From positions 24,908,825 through 24,972,824 of the forward strand of contig NC_068974.1 of NCBI RefSeq assembly GCF_016808095.1: a DNA stretch of 64,000 nucleotides, given 5' to 3'. Position numbers and translations under genes: made by a program. Position 1 is the first letter of the stretch. The number at the start of each line of letters is the position of its first letter. The notes below the pieces were generated by a model. The model was not told the DNA's origin. It did not search any database and worked only from the letters and a program-made list of their open reading frames with translations. This stretch comes from Vigna angularis (Eukaryota; Streptophyta; Magnoliopsida; Fabales; Fabaceae). Below, piece after piece: positions 34,251-47,206 of this stretch.

Positions 34251-34777
34251 TTATGGATTTGTCATCCATATTGAAATTACAATAATATTAACCACACAAA
34301 TAAAACAAACCACCCTTATCAACAACTTTATCCATTTTTCCACAACCTTAAGAGATTTTTGCAAATCAATCAGCAAATTCGTTACACCTCCCATTTCTTT
34401 TGTCTTTGACAAACATTCGTGCTTTTCTTCCCACTTCAGATTCATATAGCTTTTTTCAATACCATCATCACAACACCATTTGAAGAAATTGCAACCACCA
34501 TTTTCATGTTCGTTCTGCAAAAAAAAAAAAAACTCAATCACAACGACTTTCTAGTAACACAAACAACTACTCATCCACGTTCTTATACCTTGTACTTAGG
34601 ACACCCAAAAAATTGTTTGCCTCTGTTCTTAGCAGTTCGAGCTGTTCTGACTATTGTTTTCTCTTCACACAAACAAAGGGATGACACACCATGAAAAACG
34701 ACATTGGGGTTTCCATTCCGCCACCCATTGCATGTCGAAGAAGAAGTTGAATGTGAATTGTGCATTTCATTATCCAT
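34251..34777 (-). CDS. GRF-type zinc finger membrane protein, two exons
   Basis: Exon 1 is 34777-34589 and exon 2 is 34514-34251, joined across a 74-base GT...AG intron with a long pyrimidine tract, in phase 0, giving 150 residues. A GRF-type zinc finger spans the junction: CLCEEKTIVRTARTAKNRGK, then FFGCPKYK, and after the intron NGGCNFFKWCCDD, matching the family's Cys, GR-FFGC and GC-F-W signature. A coiled coil and a hydrophobic C-terminal helix (LLIRVVCFICVVNIIVISIW) follow. This resembles the small At4g04775-like plant proteins, whose role is unknown. No stop or frameshift is seen. Expression is unproven; nearby DNA is all transposon-derived. Confidence 0.7.
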
Positions 34778-36029
34778 TACGCTTCCACTCGAACAACAAC
34801 GATTTTGTGGAGGAGTGACGAGCCCTAAAATTCAACTTCCCCAATTTCATTTCGATTTCGATTTTGCAATTGTAGAGAGAATAAGGCTTTCAGCATAAAG
34901 TAGAATACGATTTCCCAACTTTGCCCTCTCTTTAATTATATTTTCACTCTGTTTACTTAATTTTTTAATTCAAAATTTAAAAAAATAGAATTGACACACG
35001 TTTTTAATGACACGTATATTGACTCTGTTTACATTGTCAGCATGACACGTGATGCACTCCATAACGTGGTTTAATGAATTTGACAAAAAATCTTTATTTG
35101 CATCAATTTTACCAAAATAAGGATCCAATTGAGACTCCAAAATAGCAGGAGACCTATTTGATATTCTAGACGAAAATAGAGACCTAATGAGATATTAAAC
35201 CTTACAAATTTAAGGCGTTTCAATAAGCTAGCACCGATAATTTATTTAAAAATAAATAAACAAATAACTTCACTATAATTATTCATAATAAGAGTTGGAA
35301 TTTTTTAAATAAAAGAAAGATTAAAACATAGTTGCGGTTTATTATTCAAACTGTCCAAATTTTTCGGAGGTTTTTTCGGTAGGAAAACCTCTCCTATAAT
35401 TTTTACCTTGTTTTGGTTAAATCATGATAACAGTCTTTTTCACATTCCTCTCTATAGTTTGCTTTTATGTTTTTTCATGTTAAGAATCTTAACTGCATTA
35501 CATTATTATAATTGCATTTTTCAATACTAGATATATTGTCAATTCTCCGGTTAAGACAATAATTAATACATGCTCATAGCATGCCGATCCGTTTTTATTT
35601 TTTTAAAAGAAAACTACTCCACATTTTAAAGTGAAAAGGACATATTCGTATATTGAGCTCTTATACAAGTTTAATACCAATGCCCATTATTTGTTCCCTC
35701 ATTTTTATATTTTGTTCGGATAGTAAAAAGGACTAGAAGGAGAAAAATATATAAAATATGAAAATAAGGAATGTTTCTTGTCAAGAGAATTGAATAAAAA
35801 ACTTATAGTTAATTTAATTTATGTGTTAGAAAAAGAATTGAATAATATAATAAATTACTAAAATACTATTTCAAAAAATTTAATATGAATGAATATGAAT
35901 TCAAATTGGAAGATAATTAATTACGAAGTAATTGTTTTATAAAAATAGAAATAATATTAAAACTCCATCCATAACAAACATAGATCAGAAAGAGAATTTT
36001 AGGTTGGAGATTTGGTTTTTTTCAAACTC
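34778..36029. other. No gene seen; CACTA-like subterminal motif near 35380
   Basis: The first 120 bases are the likely 5' leader of the GRF gene (minus strand). The rest is AT-rich. TTTTCGGAGGTTTTTTCGG near 35360-35378 is the complement of the ACCTCCGCAAA-type motifs at 38450-38680. Confidence 0.45.
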
Positions 36030-36442
36030 CATCCATATAGACAAATTTCTGTGGCATTTAGAATAAATGCAAAGCTGGCTCCTAAATACTATGGACCTTA
36101 TTCTGTCCTTGAAAAGATTGGTATTGTGGCTTATAAGGTGCAATTACCAGCTAACTCGTTGATACATAATGTCTTTTATGTCTCATAATTGAAGAAATCG
36201 GTAGGGGAGGCAAACAATTAAACAGACTGCCCATTAACAGAAAAAGAAGCAGTCATCAAGGAACCTGAAACTATCATTGACAGAGCTACTGCGAAGAGAG
36301 GTAACAAGGTTGTCACCAAAGTACTGATTAAGTGGAAGCATCAACTGCCTGAGGATGCAACGTCGGAATTCTATTATGACTTGAAGAAGAAGTTCCCAAA
36401 CTTCAGTCCTTGAGGACAAGGACTTCCTTAAGGGGAAGGGAT
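36030..36442 (+). pseudogene. pol: Ty3/gypsy integrase tail and chromodomain (plus strand)
   Basis: Reads [19 protein letters not shown] (the GPY motif), [20 protein letters not shown], then a chromodomain with KVLIKWKHQLPEDATSEFYY and an ending FPNFSP. A TAA interrupts after FYVS (Gln in relatives). The 5' part of the element is absent; the purine tract AAGGGGAAGGGA leads into the LTR. It is a different family from the gypsy at 32401-33393. Confidence 0.85.
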
Positions 36443-36680
36443 TGATACATGATGTTAGTAGAGAGTTAGTTCTGTTAGTTTTACAGAGTTAGTTAATTCT
36501 GTTAGTCTTATTGATATATAAACAGATTGTATAATGTAATACAAATTTAATGCATTCAATCAAAAGTCTTAAAATCTACCCATTCAATATCTTCTTGTTC
36601 GGATTCCATTCTCATCGTTGGATTCCCTACATTCTTGGTTCTTATTCGAGATCATTAATCTTCCTAGAAGAACCACAACA
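36443..36680 (+). repeat. 3' LTR of plus-strand gypsy remnant
   Basis: 238 bases from TGATACATGATG to CCACAACA, directly after the purine tract, with TATA-like GATATATAAAC at about 36510. No second LTR is in the window. Confidence 0.7.
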
Positions 36681-38439
36681 TAGAACAGATTAAGAAAGCA
36701 AAAAAATCAAAATGCAGGTTGAAATGACTCTAACTCGAAACTGTTTGATAAAAACCAAAGGTGTTTGATGAAATGACTCAAAGAAAACCAGTTTTGGTGT
36801 TTTTGGTTTTTTATTGGGATGCACGGTTCATAATCCTTTCTAACACTTTGTCTATGCAACCTTCTATTATTATGACATTTCATACATATAAACATGTAAA
36901 TACCTTTTCCTTTGTGGGGCACAGTAATAACTACATTAAAGTAAAAGGGTTGTACTCGTGTTTCCTTTGAAATATTTATACTCTTGTTCTGTTTCTGGTA
37001 AAAAATTCGTTACTGAAATCAATAACAGGTTTTTTTCCATGGTGATAGACGTTAATTTGTCATTTATTTTTGGCAATAATGAAAAATATCTATAATGAAA
37101 ATCTGTGGATACTAGGTGACATATACATTAAAAAGAATTTTCTTTGTTGTCATCGGTCATATGCATTATTTTAAGAAAAACTTTTCTTCTTATGTGTGCA
37201 GATGGACATGGAGATGGAGCCCGTCCTTGCACTTGATTTTGATCTTAAAGATATCCTTTTATCAATTGGTAGAATCATCCTATTTCGAACTTATTTAAGT
37301 TATAAAGTTCTATGTGATTATAATTATGCCTATTTTTATCGTTTTAGCTCCTTTGAATGTATATTGTTTTCCTTAAATTTCTTCTTTAGTATTGAACTCT
37401 TCTTGATTAATTTTAGCACATTGCCGATATCAACAAAGTACTTGCAAATTAGTACTATTATTTAGGATCTCACTATTCCTGCATGTTGTGTATTTTCCTA
37501 TTTGGACCCATTCATTTTTATTTTAAATTCTATATAATTTTTATAGTTTTTCTCTTTGTTGATATTGCTTCACTTTTTGAATAAAATTTTGGAAAAAGTT
37601 TTGCAATAAATAGATCTTATTGCAATTTGCACTTTGTGCTTCTATATTTTCTTAGCTATCCTACATATTCCTAAGAAAGTGAATTTGGCAGGAATACATA
37701 CCACAAAGGCTTAGATAAGTGGGAGTTATAGATGGTTGTATCTGAAATGTTTGATGAGCGAACTATATGATCTAAAAGTACAACAATTTAGAATTTTAAG
37801 TTCAAACAATATTGGGTACACTTAAAGCATACATGATAATGATAATGACTGATGAATTGAGCTCATTCTTTGATCATCAACCTTAACTCAATTACTAATA
37901 TAGTTGAAGTATTGTGCTTGTTATATTTTAATTATCGACAATCCTTACTACTTTTAATATTCTTGTTTTATCATTTCAAGAAGATGGTGATGCAAATGAA
38001 TCCGAGTCTCCTTTGAGTAGAATAGGATAATCTCGTGCTAGCAACATTTAGGGAATTTATGATGTCTTTCAGGATGAAAAATTATATAGTTTATGGATTT
38101 TGAGTGGTTGTGAATTTAGTTGTAATTACGTTCCAATTTAACTTACTTTTATATGCTATGGTGTTTTTGAGAATTGAATGTCTTATTGATATATAATTCA
38201 ACACTTTGGTAAAAGAAGTTTGTCATGCTTTATTGTCTTTATTACAGTATTTGAATCTTGTTACAAATAAATATTGTTGAAAAAAATATAAGCATCTCAA
38301 TGGTGACGTTGTCATGTAAGACAAGCAAAATAAAGTAGTAAACTCACAAACTAAATAATACAATTGAGGTAGCTTAAAACCTTTAAATCATAATTGTCAA
38401 AATGAATAGGGTATTAACCAAAAACAAATTAAGAAAAAC
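36681..38439. other. No assignable gene; exon-like scraps
   Basis: After an AG at 37199-37200 the frame reads MDMEMEPVLALDFDLKDI, and near 37980-38025 another reads EDGDANESESPLSRIG. Both could be exon remnants of one gene, but I recognise no family. Confidence 0.3.
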
Positions 38440-38718
38440 GGGGTTAATCTTCGTAGTAAAATAGTTGAAAATAAAGGAGGTTTCAAACCTCTACAAAATA
38501 ATAATCATTAATAGAAGAGCTTAAAACCCTTCATAAAAAGACCTTCGCAATATAAATCAAATACTAGGGGCCATTAAAAACCTCCACAAATTAATAGCAA
38601 TGACTTTAACTGCAAGGGTTTGAAAAACCCTTGGAAATTAATTTGCGAAGGGCAAAAACCTCCGCAAAATGGAAAATAAACCTTCACTGAATAACAGTTT
38701 TTTTGTTGTGGAATAGTG
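38440..38718 (+). mobile_element. CACTA-like terminus with ACCTCCGCAAA subterminal repeats
   Basis: Variants of AAACCTCC(A/G)CAAA and its complement recur at least six times, along with GGGTTTGAAAAACCC. The region closes with TTTTTTTGTTGTGG then TAGTG (38714-38718), like the ends of legume CACTA families that begin CACTA-CAACAAAAAA. The opposite end may be near 35330-35400. Confidence 0.5.
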
Positions 38719-38842
38719 TTTTGAAGTTCTTTTAGCAACATAGCTTCAAATAGAGAAATGTGAATAAGTTGTTAAAGATGTTATTTAGACGCTAGATTTT
38801 ATAGAAAATGTTTAGAAAGATTGCACAAGAAGCATTTGTATA

Positions 38843-39719
38843 CACTATAATAAAAATTGGAGTTACCTATCGATAATTCGTATACAATATTCGTATGTAA
38901 GTAAGACGCGATATGGCGGGAAAGTTTTCTTAGGATTGAATCCGTATGTAATGGACTCCAATCTGTATGTAATTCTAAGTAAATCTTTCCTACTAAAATT
39001 ACATACGGATCTAAAATAGATTTTATTAAAAAAAATAATGAGGTATTTGTTTACAAAACCCTCTTCCCCCACTTTACTGACTTAGGTTTCCTCTGCTCTC
39101 TCAATTAAGAACCTTCTTGATTGAAGACACTCCAAGGAGAAGACTGAAGCTTCCTCCATGAGTAAATGCAATGAAATATAAGAACAACGGTTTAACAGCG
39201 AGACGATTTCCGAATTCGATGAAGGAAGTTAGGAAGAGAACTCGAAAGAGGAGGAACACTCCTGGAAAACCCTAGGTTCTCGATAATACTCTAGGAGCAT
39301 AAAGGGTTCGAAGCGAAGTGAAAAATAGGAGATTGTGTGGTGAGAAATGCGATTTAGGTCGCATGTTCGATTGAAAAGGAAAATTCAACAACTGAATCAT
39401 TGAAATGGTGGAAAAATGAGGATGTAATCGGTGGATTCGGTTGAGAAGGTTGTAGCATGGACGAATCAAGTCGTAATTATGATTTGGCGATGTGAATCAG
39501 ACGATGAAGGCCCTATGAGAGTGATGAGGTGAGGAGATTTGCGAGCTCGTGAAGAACCTAGGTTTAGGTTGTTGAACTCGTGAAAGCACAAAACATTATC
39601 GTTGCGTGACCGACCTATCGTTCCATAACCACCATTGCATCCTCTCAGCTTCTATGAGGGTTACCAAGGTTAGTGCATTCACATTAGGTTTAGTTAATTA
39701 CTTTGTTAACTATGGTTTG
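38843..39719 (+). mobile_element. CACTA-like 5' end, second family
   Basis: Starts CACTATAATAAAAATTGG, followed by repeated ATTCGTATGTAA / TTACATACGGA motifs in both orientations to about 39015, as in CACTA subterminal regions. A leader-like stretch follows. It stops where the copia LTR begins at 39720. Confidence 0.45.
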
Positions 39720-40543
39720 TGTTGATACAGGGAGCTATGTATAGCAAAATCCATCTAACACATGAGATTTTGAAGATGAACAAAAGAAATGTTTTATAAT
39801 TTCTTGAACAAAAATCGGCAAAACAATTGATTAATCATATTTGTGTGTGTGCTTGAACTAATTGGTATATGAATTCGTTGTATAAAATGAATCATAAGTT
39901 GAAACATATTTCACATTGCATATCTGATAGAAATAATCAATTGCACTATTTACATAATCTGTTAAATTTCTTTAGATTTCAATATATGCTTTACAAGGAC
40001 AAAAAAACTATGATTTAATCGATTACATTAATTGTATAATGATTTTCACAAGATACACCAGGTGTATTCTGCACTTGAGGTGTATTCTTTGGAGATTAGT
40101 GTCTACCTACAATAAAGAGGATTGTGTTTCCTGTTACTAATAGCCAGGAACAGAATGTGTGTGTTCTAGTTTTTTAGATTTGGGATTACTTTAAGGTCAC
40201 AAAAATTTGGGAGGTGATTCATATCTTGTGCTAGAAGGAATATTGAGTTGGGAAATGAAAGTGCATTGAGAGGGGAGTTCTATGTATTCTTGCTTGTATA
40301 ACTCTATCATTATAGTGGTTCCCTTACCCTTAGGTTGTTGAAAAATGGATGTAGGCTTGGACAAACAAGTATAAATCTTTGTGTTTCTATCTCTAATCCT
40401 TTTAATTGTTGTTCATATACTTGTTTGATTGCATTCCAAGAAACCTCAAAGATTTTCAAAAGCTTTTAAAAGAATTTTTTTTAAAAGGCTAAACCAATTC
40501 TTCCCCCCTCTTGGTTGAGATTATTGGTTAAACTTTTTCTACA
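39720..40543 (+). repeat. 5' LTR of second copia element
   Basis: 824 bases starting TGTTGATACAGGGAGC and ending TTTTTCTACA before the primer site. It matches 46075-47206, but lacks an internal segment of several hundred bases (between about 40035 and 40070) that the 3' copy keeps. Confidence 0.8.
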
Positions 40544-40545
40544 AT

Positions 40546-40557
40546 TGGTATCAAAGC
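40546..40557 (+). other. Primer binding site (tRNA-Met type)
   Basis: TGGTATCAAAGC two bases after the LTR, one base changed from the standard TGGTATCAGAGC. Confidence 0.8.
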
Positions 40558-40625
40558 TAGGAATTCGAGCGTTACTCAAATTTTAATCGATTAGGTTTTA
40601 AGTATAATCGATTAAAATGTTCCTG

Positions 40626-41081
40626 ATGGCCAATATCTCTCAAACATTTGGTGAAGGTGCACCTACAAATAGAACACCTCTCTTTGTAGGTGAAAACTAC
40701 CGTTTCTAGAAAATTAGAATTAAAATTTTACTGGAATCAGTTGACAAAGGAGTTTAGGATGCAATCATCAATGGTCCATATGACCCAACAAAGATGGAGA
40801 ATGGCAAGCTGAAAGATTTTTCAGAATGACTGTTGATGAAACCAGAAGGCCACACTTGATGTTAGAGCAAAGAACATCATTTCCTCTACACTTACAATTA
40901 ATCAATTTTATAGAATATCAACCTACACAACTACCAAAGACATGTGGGATGTTCTTGAGGTTACTCATGAAGGAAGAGATGAAGTCAAGATAGCCAAAAA
41001 GAACTAATTCACTCATTCAAAGTACGAAATGTTTAAGATCAAGGCTAGAGAGACAATTTATGATGTCTAGAAAAGGCTTAG
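40626..41081 (+). pseudogene. gag: copia gag remnant
   Basis: Reads SQTFGEGAPTNRTPLFVGEN then several frame changes and stops; later pieces give NIISSTLTINQFYRISTYTT and a DVLEVTHEGRDEVKIAKK-like segment. It parallels gag at 9130-9560. It is cut at 41082 by the gypsy LTR. Confidence 0.75.
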
Positions 41082-42157
41082 TGATAACGATTTAAAATGT
41101 CGTTATCTGTGATGTAATTTTGATTCTAAAAGCACCTTTTTCACTTATAAACTTGCTTAGACTCATGCTTTTTCATTAAGTTGTGTGAATAAGAGAGTTG
41201 AGGTAGAATTTGATGATTTTATGACTAATTCACTTTGTTTTGATTCTAAAAGCACCTTTTTCACTTAGAAACTTGCTTAGACTCATGCTTTTTCATTAAC
41301 TTGTGTGAATAAGAGAGTTGAGGTAGAATTTGATGATTTTATGACTAATTCCCTTTGTTTTGATAGGTAATGAAACAATACAAGAAGTAGAGATGAAGTA
41401 CTAAGGAGATAAAGCTTAGAAAGGCTTGGAAAAGCACTAGAAGGGGGAACAACACGAAGCTTGGGCGCCCTATAGAAGGCTTGAGCGTAGAAAAGTCAAC
41501 GTTCGCAAACTCGAGCGCCCTCCTAGGTTGACCGAGCGTCGGACCTCGAAGCTTGGGCAACCAATTGGAGGCTCAAGCCCTACATGAGGATCGTCCACCA
41601 CTCGGGCGCCCTAAATGGGGCGCCTGAGCGTCGTGCTTCGTGGATTAGGCCCAATTTTTGCTTTGTTTCGACTCTTTTGGACCGTGTCCTGTTTCTACTC
41701 TTTGCCAAATTTATTTCAAGGATCCCGACGCTCTAGGTTTTGTATCTCTGGCTGGAGGAACCCAACAACACACTCTTCTACTCTTTGAAGGCAGATCTGG
41801 AGGCAGGAGCTTCCTCCTTTACTTTTAGGGTTTTGCTATCTCATGCTTTTTCATTGTTCATCTAGTTTCTCCATGTCTATGGGGAACTAAACTCTATTTG
41901 TTGTTGGGGAATGATGTAACCTTGTGAACTCTCATGTATTTGAATTGTTTCTTAATTTATATGCTTTATTCATTAATTGTTAGGGAATTCATCTGTTTCA
42001 ATGCTTGCTCTATTTAACTCATTTAGTAGTATGATTTATGAATTGCATGAGTGTCGGGAGGTTCCTTACAATTCAGGTTCTTGTTGAATTCTCCCAAGGG
42101 TAATATTTCTCAAGGATGAGGGTATGAGTACTTGGTCGTCTTAAACTCTTAAAGTTG
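41082..42157 (+). mobile_element. Truncated gypsy LTR (TGATAACG family) with 120-base duplication
   Basis: Begins TGATAACGATTTAAAATG, like 51960 and the complement of 53014. A 120-base block starting TGATTCTAAAAGCACC is doubled at 41121 and 41241. A GC-rich part with GCTTGGGCGCCC motifs follows (41450-41640). It ends abruptly near the GGTCGTCTTAA block, so the last part of the LTR is missing. Confidence 0.8.
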
Positions 42158-42317
42158 TTCTAGGAACACAAAAGAGAGTTATTAGCAAACAGGGAATAGG
42201 TTATATAGTAAAATCAATAAAATTAATTTTAAGAAGTTTTCTGATTTAAGTAAACCTTCTTTTAATCATGCTTTTACTCTAATACTATTAGCCATGTTTC
42301 AAAATTTTGTTATTACA

Positions 42318-42449
42318 GGAAAGTTGGAATTCCAAAAGGAAAGTTCAAATGGATTCCTAAGGAACCAACTCCTACCACTAACAACAAAGGCCCCAAATTC
42401 ATTTGGGTACCTACATCAAAACCGTATGACTATTTTGAAGGGATCTGAA
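42318..42449 (+). pseudogene. copia gag-pol linker remnant
   Basis: Reads RKVGIPKGKFKWIPKEPTP then NNKGPKFIWVPTSKPYDYF, the sequence that sits between gag and protease in copia elements (compare the GWVPK-like end at about 10868). It shows the second copia body resumes right of the gypsy LTR. Confidence 0.65.
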
Positions 42450-42589
42450 GGAAATGGAGGCAAAAGGTGATGGCAAATCCCCTAGCCATGTCAAGCACTT
42501 TCAAGAGAGTGGAAGCCCTCCATGAAGATGACATCAACTTTACCTTGTGGGCTACCTTGGAGCCATCATGGAGCATGGATTGAAGAGTA

Positions 42590-43320
42590 GTGTAGGAATT
42601 TAGGCCATTGTATTAGGCCATGTAGTGCAGGTTTGTTTAAGGCTTGTATTAAGGCCTAAGTAGCATAAGAGTTTCCTTAAAGTTAGACATCCAAACCAAG
42701 TGGAAAGTATGTGTGTCATGTGTCATACTTCCATTGGAGACGATTTACTTTTTAAAGGTAGCAACATGACACCTTAGGAGTGGAGAGTTGTTTCTATTAG
42801 TAGTGGCCACATGGCACTCTAGGAATGGAGAGGATTGTGTTTTGTGAGTAGCCACATGTCTTCCCATCATTGGAGAGGATTTGTGGACATTTGTCCACTC
42901 CTTAGAAGGCCTCATTTTTTGGCCAATGAGAGCAAAGGTGAAGATCATGCCTTTAGGTTTAGAAGGAGACCCTTGGCCTATAAATAGAGGTGTCTCCACC
43001 TTTGTATTTCATCTTTGATGTTGAGTAATGTTATGTTGCCCATTTTTGTCCATACTACTCATCTTAGATCAAGACTAGAGCAACCCATGAGGCCCCTCTA
43101 GTCACCTTCCTCCTTGAGTTGGCCTAACCTCTCTTGGAGCCAGCAAACACTATACCACAACCACCATTTCTCCTAGAGGCTTTGAGCTTCTACACTATTC
43201 ACACATTAGCTCATCATCCTTGGAACATTTACCACCACATTTTCGCACCATTCATCCATGGAACACCCCTCCATGCACATCTCCTAGCTTTGGCCCAACC
43301 TAGCTAAGGAGGTTGTCATC
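42590..43320 (+). mobile_element. LTR-like repeat, family 'TATAAATAGAGGTGTC', copy 2
   Basis: Related to 22350-23175, with TGGCCACATGGCACTCTAGG, the TATA box in CCTATAAATAGAGGTGTCT (about 42977) and TTTGGCCCAACCTAGCTAAG. No internal coding region is present, so it is a lone LTR or fragment. Confidence 0.6.
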
Positions 43321-43903
43321 ACAAAGGCTCAAGGAAAGCTTAAAGGATAAATCACATTCTTCTTGAGTTCTACAAGTGGTAACATGATTTAATTATGTCA
43401 AAACATGCATCATTCTCACACTATAACATTTATTTTGATGTATGTGATTATTTATGCTTGATTGGTATGCATTTTGTGTGGATAATCTAATTCGCGATTT
43501 TTAACCGATTATATACATAATATAATCAATTAGAATTTTCTCAGTATTTTCTTTATTTTACAAAATTTGAGACAAATCAATTTTAATCAGTTAGAAAACA
43601 AATATAATCGCTTATGTTTTTCCATTGTTTCCTGTGTTTGTTAAATCTGTGTATTGAAAAGTGGATTATCAGTTAGATAAAGTGGTAAATCGATTAAGTT
43701 TTGTCTATATTGGGTTCTTCATGTGTCGAAAATAGTTTTCCCTCTAGACTTAATCCATTAAAAAGGAACCCTAATCTGTTAAAGTGTTCATCCACATTCA
43801 TTTAAGATCACACTTTGCCTCTTTTTCAAAATCACACTTCCTCAAGTCTTTTGTTAAAATCTCTTGTAATGGCTTCAAATTGTTAGTATAAATGAATGAA
43901 GAG

Positions 43904-44988
43904 AATGGCACGCAGGTCAAGCGGTCCCAACCTAGATGGATGGATAAGTGAAGAAGAGACTCAAATGAATTTCATTGGTCACTAGACGTTGAGGAAAGTA
44001 ATTCCTCACAAATACGCTATTTTGAGCTTCTTCAGGAGAGAAGGATTCACATTTCAAGAGTGGTTGGAACAACAAGCACTGAAAACATTTATAGAAATGG
44101 TTGAATCGTGGTATCCACACCTAGTGAGGGTCTTCTATTCACACCTAAAGATCAATGATGGAACTCTCTATTCATATTAAAGGGTATTGATATCAAGATA
44201 ACAGAGGAAGTTTGGACTTCCATGCTAGATTTCGCCCAGGGGGTGAAAAGTCTCATCTTGGGATTAAAGGAATGCATAAATTTTCAGTGTACCAAGATTG
44301 TCTCAAGGATCCAAACTAGCCTAGAGATTACTCTCTCTACAGAAGAGACGAAATGAAGAGAGATGATCGCCTCTGTGCATTTGTCATTCCTTGTATTCTT
44401 CTCCCAAGGGGAAGCAATCATGCATAGTTAACCATTGAAGATGTGAGCATAATACATGCCCTCAAAGAAAACATTAAGACCGATTGGGCAACAATTATTT
44501 CTGATAATATGCTCAAGGTAACAGGGCTTGAATTTGCTAGCTTTCCCTATGCTGTTTTTATCTCCAAGGTTCTTCATCATTTTCACATTGAATGTGTTGA
44601 AGAGTCCTGTGAAACATATGGCAAGAGAAATATTGTGGATAAAATTTCCTTACATCATATGGGACTTCAACATGGAGCAAATGGCAATCAAGATGAAGAA
44701 CAAGCTCTAGTAGGGTCATCTTCTACTTCTTTTCGACCAAAGTCTGAATTTTAGAAATATATGGTCAGACAAATGCATTTTTTATCTACTTTCTGCACAT
44801 CTCAGTTTGATAAGCTTAACAAGGATATTGTTGTTATCTAAGAGAATTTGGGAATCCACAGTTTGGATAATTATGATGAGAATAAGGAAGATATGGAAGA
44901 GGTTATTGAGAATGATGGAAAGGATGATGATGAGGAGAGTGTACCAGATGAAAGTGATGATGACATTTTTCTTAGGGACATGATTTAA
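43904..44988 (+). pseudogene. Third-ORF remnant of second copia element
   Basis: It parallels 14275-15408: PNLDGWISEEE at the start, WYPHLVRVFYSHLKINDGTL, an IVPCILLPRGSNHA-type region, ALKENIKTDWATIISDNMLK, an LHHMGLQ segment and an acidic tail rich in Asp and Glu ending DDDIF. Several frameshifts and stops occur (for example after LYSY near 44180 and after SEF near 44754). Its survival without pol shows it belongs to the element body. Confidence 0.75.
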
Positions 44989-46059
44989 AATTCTCTTTAT
45001 GTAGGTTTTTTTTTTTTTAAATTTGTAATATGGTAATAAGGCCCTACTGTTTTGAACAATTATATATTATGTTATGTTTGGATATTTTAATATGGTTTGA
45101 TGATCTTTTGGGTTTGATTCCATATCTTTGTACTCATTGGTTAATTGAAATCATCTGATGAATTATTGGATGTGATTGAATGAATAAAATTGTTTGTATG
45201 AATGCAATATGATATTACACTATTACATGATCATTGCTCATTCATATTCATTCATGAATCATATATTGCTTCACAACTATAGATCGTATCATGTTTATTC
45301 GATAATAACACTCATAAATGTTGAGAAACTTGTATTAACAGAATGTACAATGATCTTCATTGGTTAAAAGATCAAAACTGTGTATTTGATCAACTTCAAA
45401 AATTTTAACAAATTAAACAAATAAATAATTTGTTAAAGAATTCACTTTGTAGTGATTTTAATCTATTACATACATTATGTAATCGATTAAATGGTATTAA
45501 ATTGGTATACATGTTTATAATTGTTGATCTTCATTGTTAAACATGTTTTAATTGTTCTTATGTACATGTTGAGCATATCTTACTTGTCAGATGTTGCATA
45601 TTGATAAAAAATGTTTTGAAAATCAATATATGCATCATTTTGTAAAAGGGCACTACTGTTGCAGATTTGGTTGGTATCATGCATTGGCACTGCAATCATA
45701 CTTTGTGCTTCATCTTATTTTCATAAATCATATTGTATATTTGTAAATTCAACATGATATCTTATGGTACATTCATTTGAAATCAATATATGTACCATGA
45801 TCTGAATATTGTTCTGTTATACTGTTTTCATTGTGATTAATTGAGCTTTGATATATATACACTGTGATAAATCTTAAACTGCTCATTTTGGTTAAGTGCT
45901 ACATTGCTTCATTATAGGCATAACATTCTTCAATGGTCTCTAAGAATTCATTTTGATTTTTCTATTAGCACTTGATTTCCATATTACTTGTTAGGCCATT
46001 TTTTGCTAATGCCCAAAGTGGAAGAGTAACTGGAAAACAAATTTGTTGTTGTGTATCAT
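44989..46059. other. Untranslated 3' region of second copia element
   Basis: AT-rich, no gene. Contains a TTTAATC(T)ATTACATA / GTAATCGATTAAA pair near 45460-45490. Confidence 0.55.
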
Positions 46060-46071
46060 AAAAAAGGGAGA
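46060..46071 (+). other. Polypurine tract of second copia element
   Basis: AAAAAAGGGAGA immediately before the 3' LTR start at 46075. Confidence 0.75.
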
Positions 46072-46074
46072 TAT

Positions 46075-47206
46075 TGTTGAAAGGGAAGCTATGTATAACA
46101 AAACACATGTCACACATGAGTTTTTGATGATAAACAAAAGAAATGTTTTATAGTTTATTACACCACAAATGACAAAACAATTGATTAATCATATTTGTGT
46201 GTATGTTTGAACTTATTTGGTATATGCATTCATTGTATGAAATGAATCATAAGTTGAAACATATTGCACATTTCATATCTGATAGAAATAATGATTACAC
46301 TGTTTACATAATCTATTAAATTTCTTTAGATTTCAGTACATGCTTTACAAGGGAAAACAATTGTGATTTAACTTATTACATTAATTTTATAATCGATTAA
46401 AACATGTTGTTATGCCTACATGTGTTTTTTGAGTGCATTGATCTGTTTAAAATGGAAAATGTTTTCAAATTTGCTTAAGTATGGAACTTAACTGATTATA
46501 TTATTTTTCTAAACGATTAAAATGCGTATCTTGTGAAAATCATTTTCTTGAAATGCCATAACTATATATAACGGTCATTATTTGTTAGTTTTGGCTTGTA
46601 TAATTTACATAATCAATTATATGTGCTATTTAATCTTTTAAATTTGATATAGATGTAAAACTGAGCATAAGGAAAAAATTAACATATTACATTAAAAGCA
46701 TAATCAATTAAATTACGTCAGAGTTTGAAAATTCTATTAATAGACACATTGTTTGGTGCTTCGACATGATTTTATGATCTTACATTTTCATAACTACTTT
46801 GTTTGTTGATAATTAATTGCAGGAGCGTCCTAACCTTCTTGGAGAATAAAGATTACTCATTTGCAATGAAATTCATAAAGATTCTTATAGAGAAGTTGTT
46901 CTTACACATTGCTGATCATATTCAGCAGTTGAGGTGTATTCTTTGGAGATCAATTTCTACCTACAATCAAGAGGATTGTGTTCCCTTTTGTTGTGATCTA
47001 GGAAGAGAACGTTTGTGATCTAGATTTTAGAGTTAGGATTACTCTAGGGTTATAGAAAGTTGGGATTGCTTTCTAGGTTGAGACTGTGAGGTGATTCACA
47101 TCTTGTGCTATAAGAGATATTGAGTCTCTGTATTCTTACTTGTGCATTGAGAGGGGAGTTCTCTGTATTCTTACTTGTATAACTCTATCATTATAGTGGT
47201 TCCCTT
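46075..47206 (+). repeat. Truncated 3' LTR of second copia element
   Basis: Starts TGTTGAAAGGGAAGC and matches 39720-40320, ending where GTGGTTCCCTT diverges. The last 220 or so bases (R/U5) are missing, so no target duplication can be read. Confidence 0.8.

Larger units (their letters stand above)
39720..47206 (+). mobile_element. Second copia element, decayed and invaded
   Basis: 5' LTR, primer site, gag scraps, a third-ORF relative, polypurine tract and truncated 3' LTR occur in the same order as in the element at 8022-16949, but protease to RNase H are lost. A gypsy LTR (41082-42157) and another LTR-like repeat (42590-43320) sit inside. The LTR family differs from the first element although the coding layout is shared. 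Confidence 0.8.
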
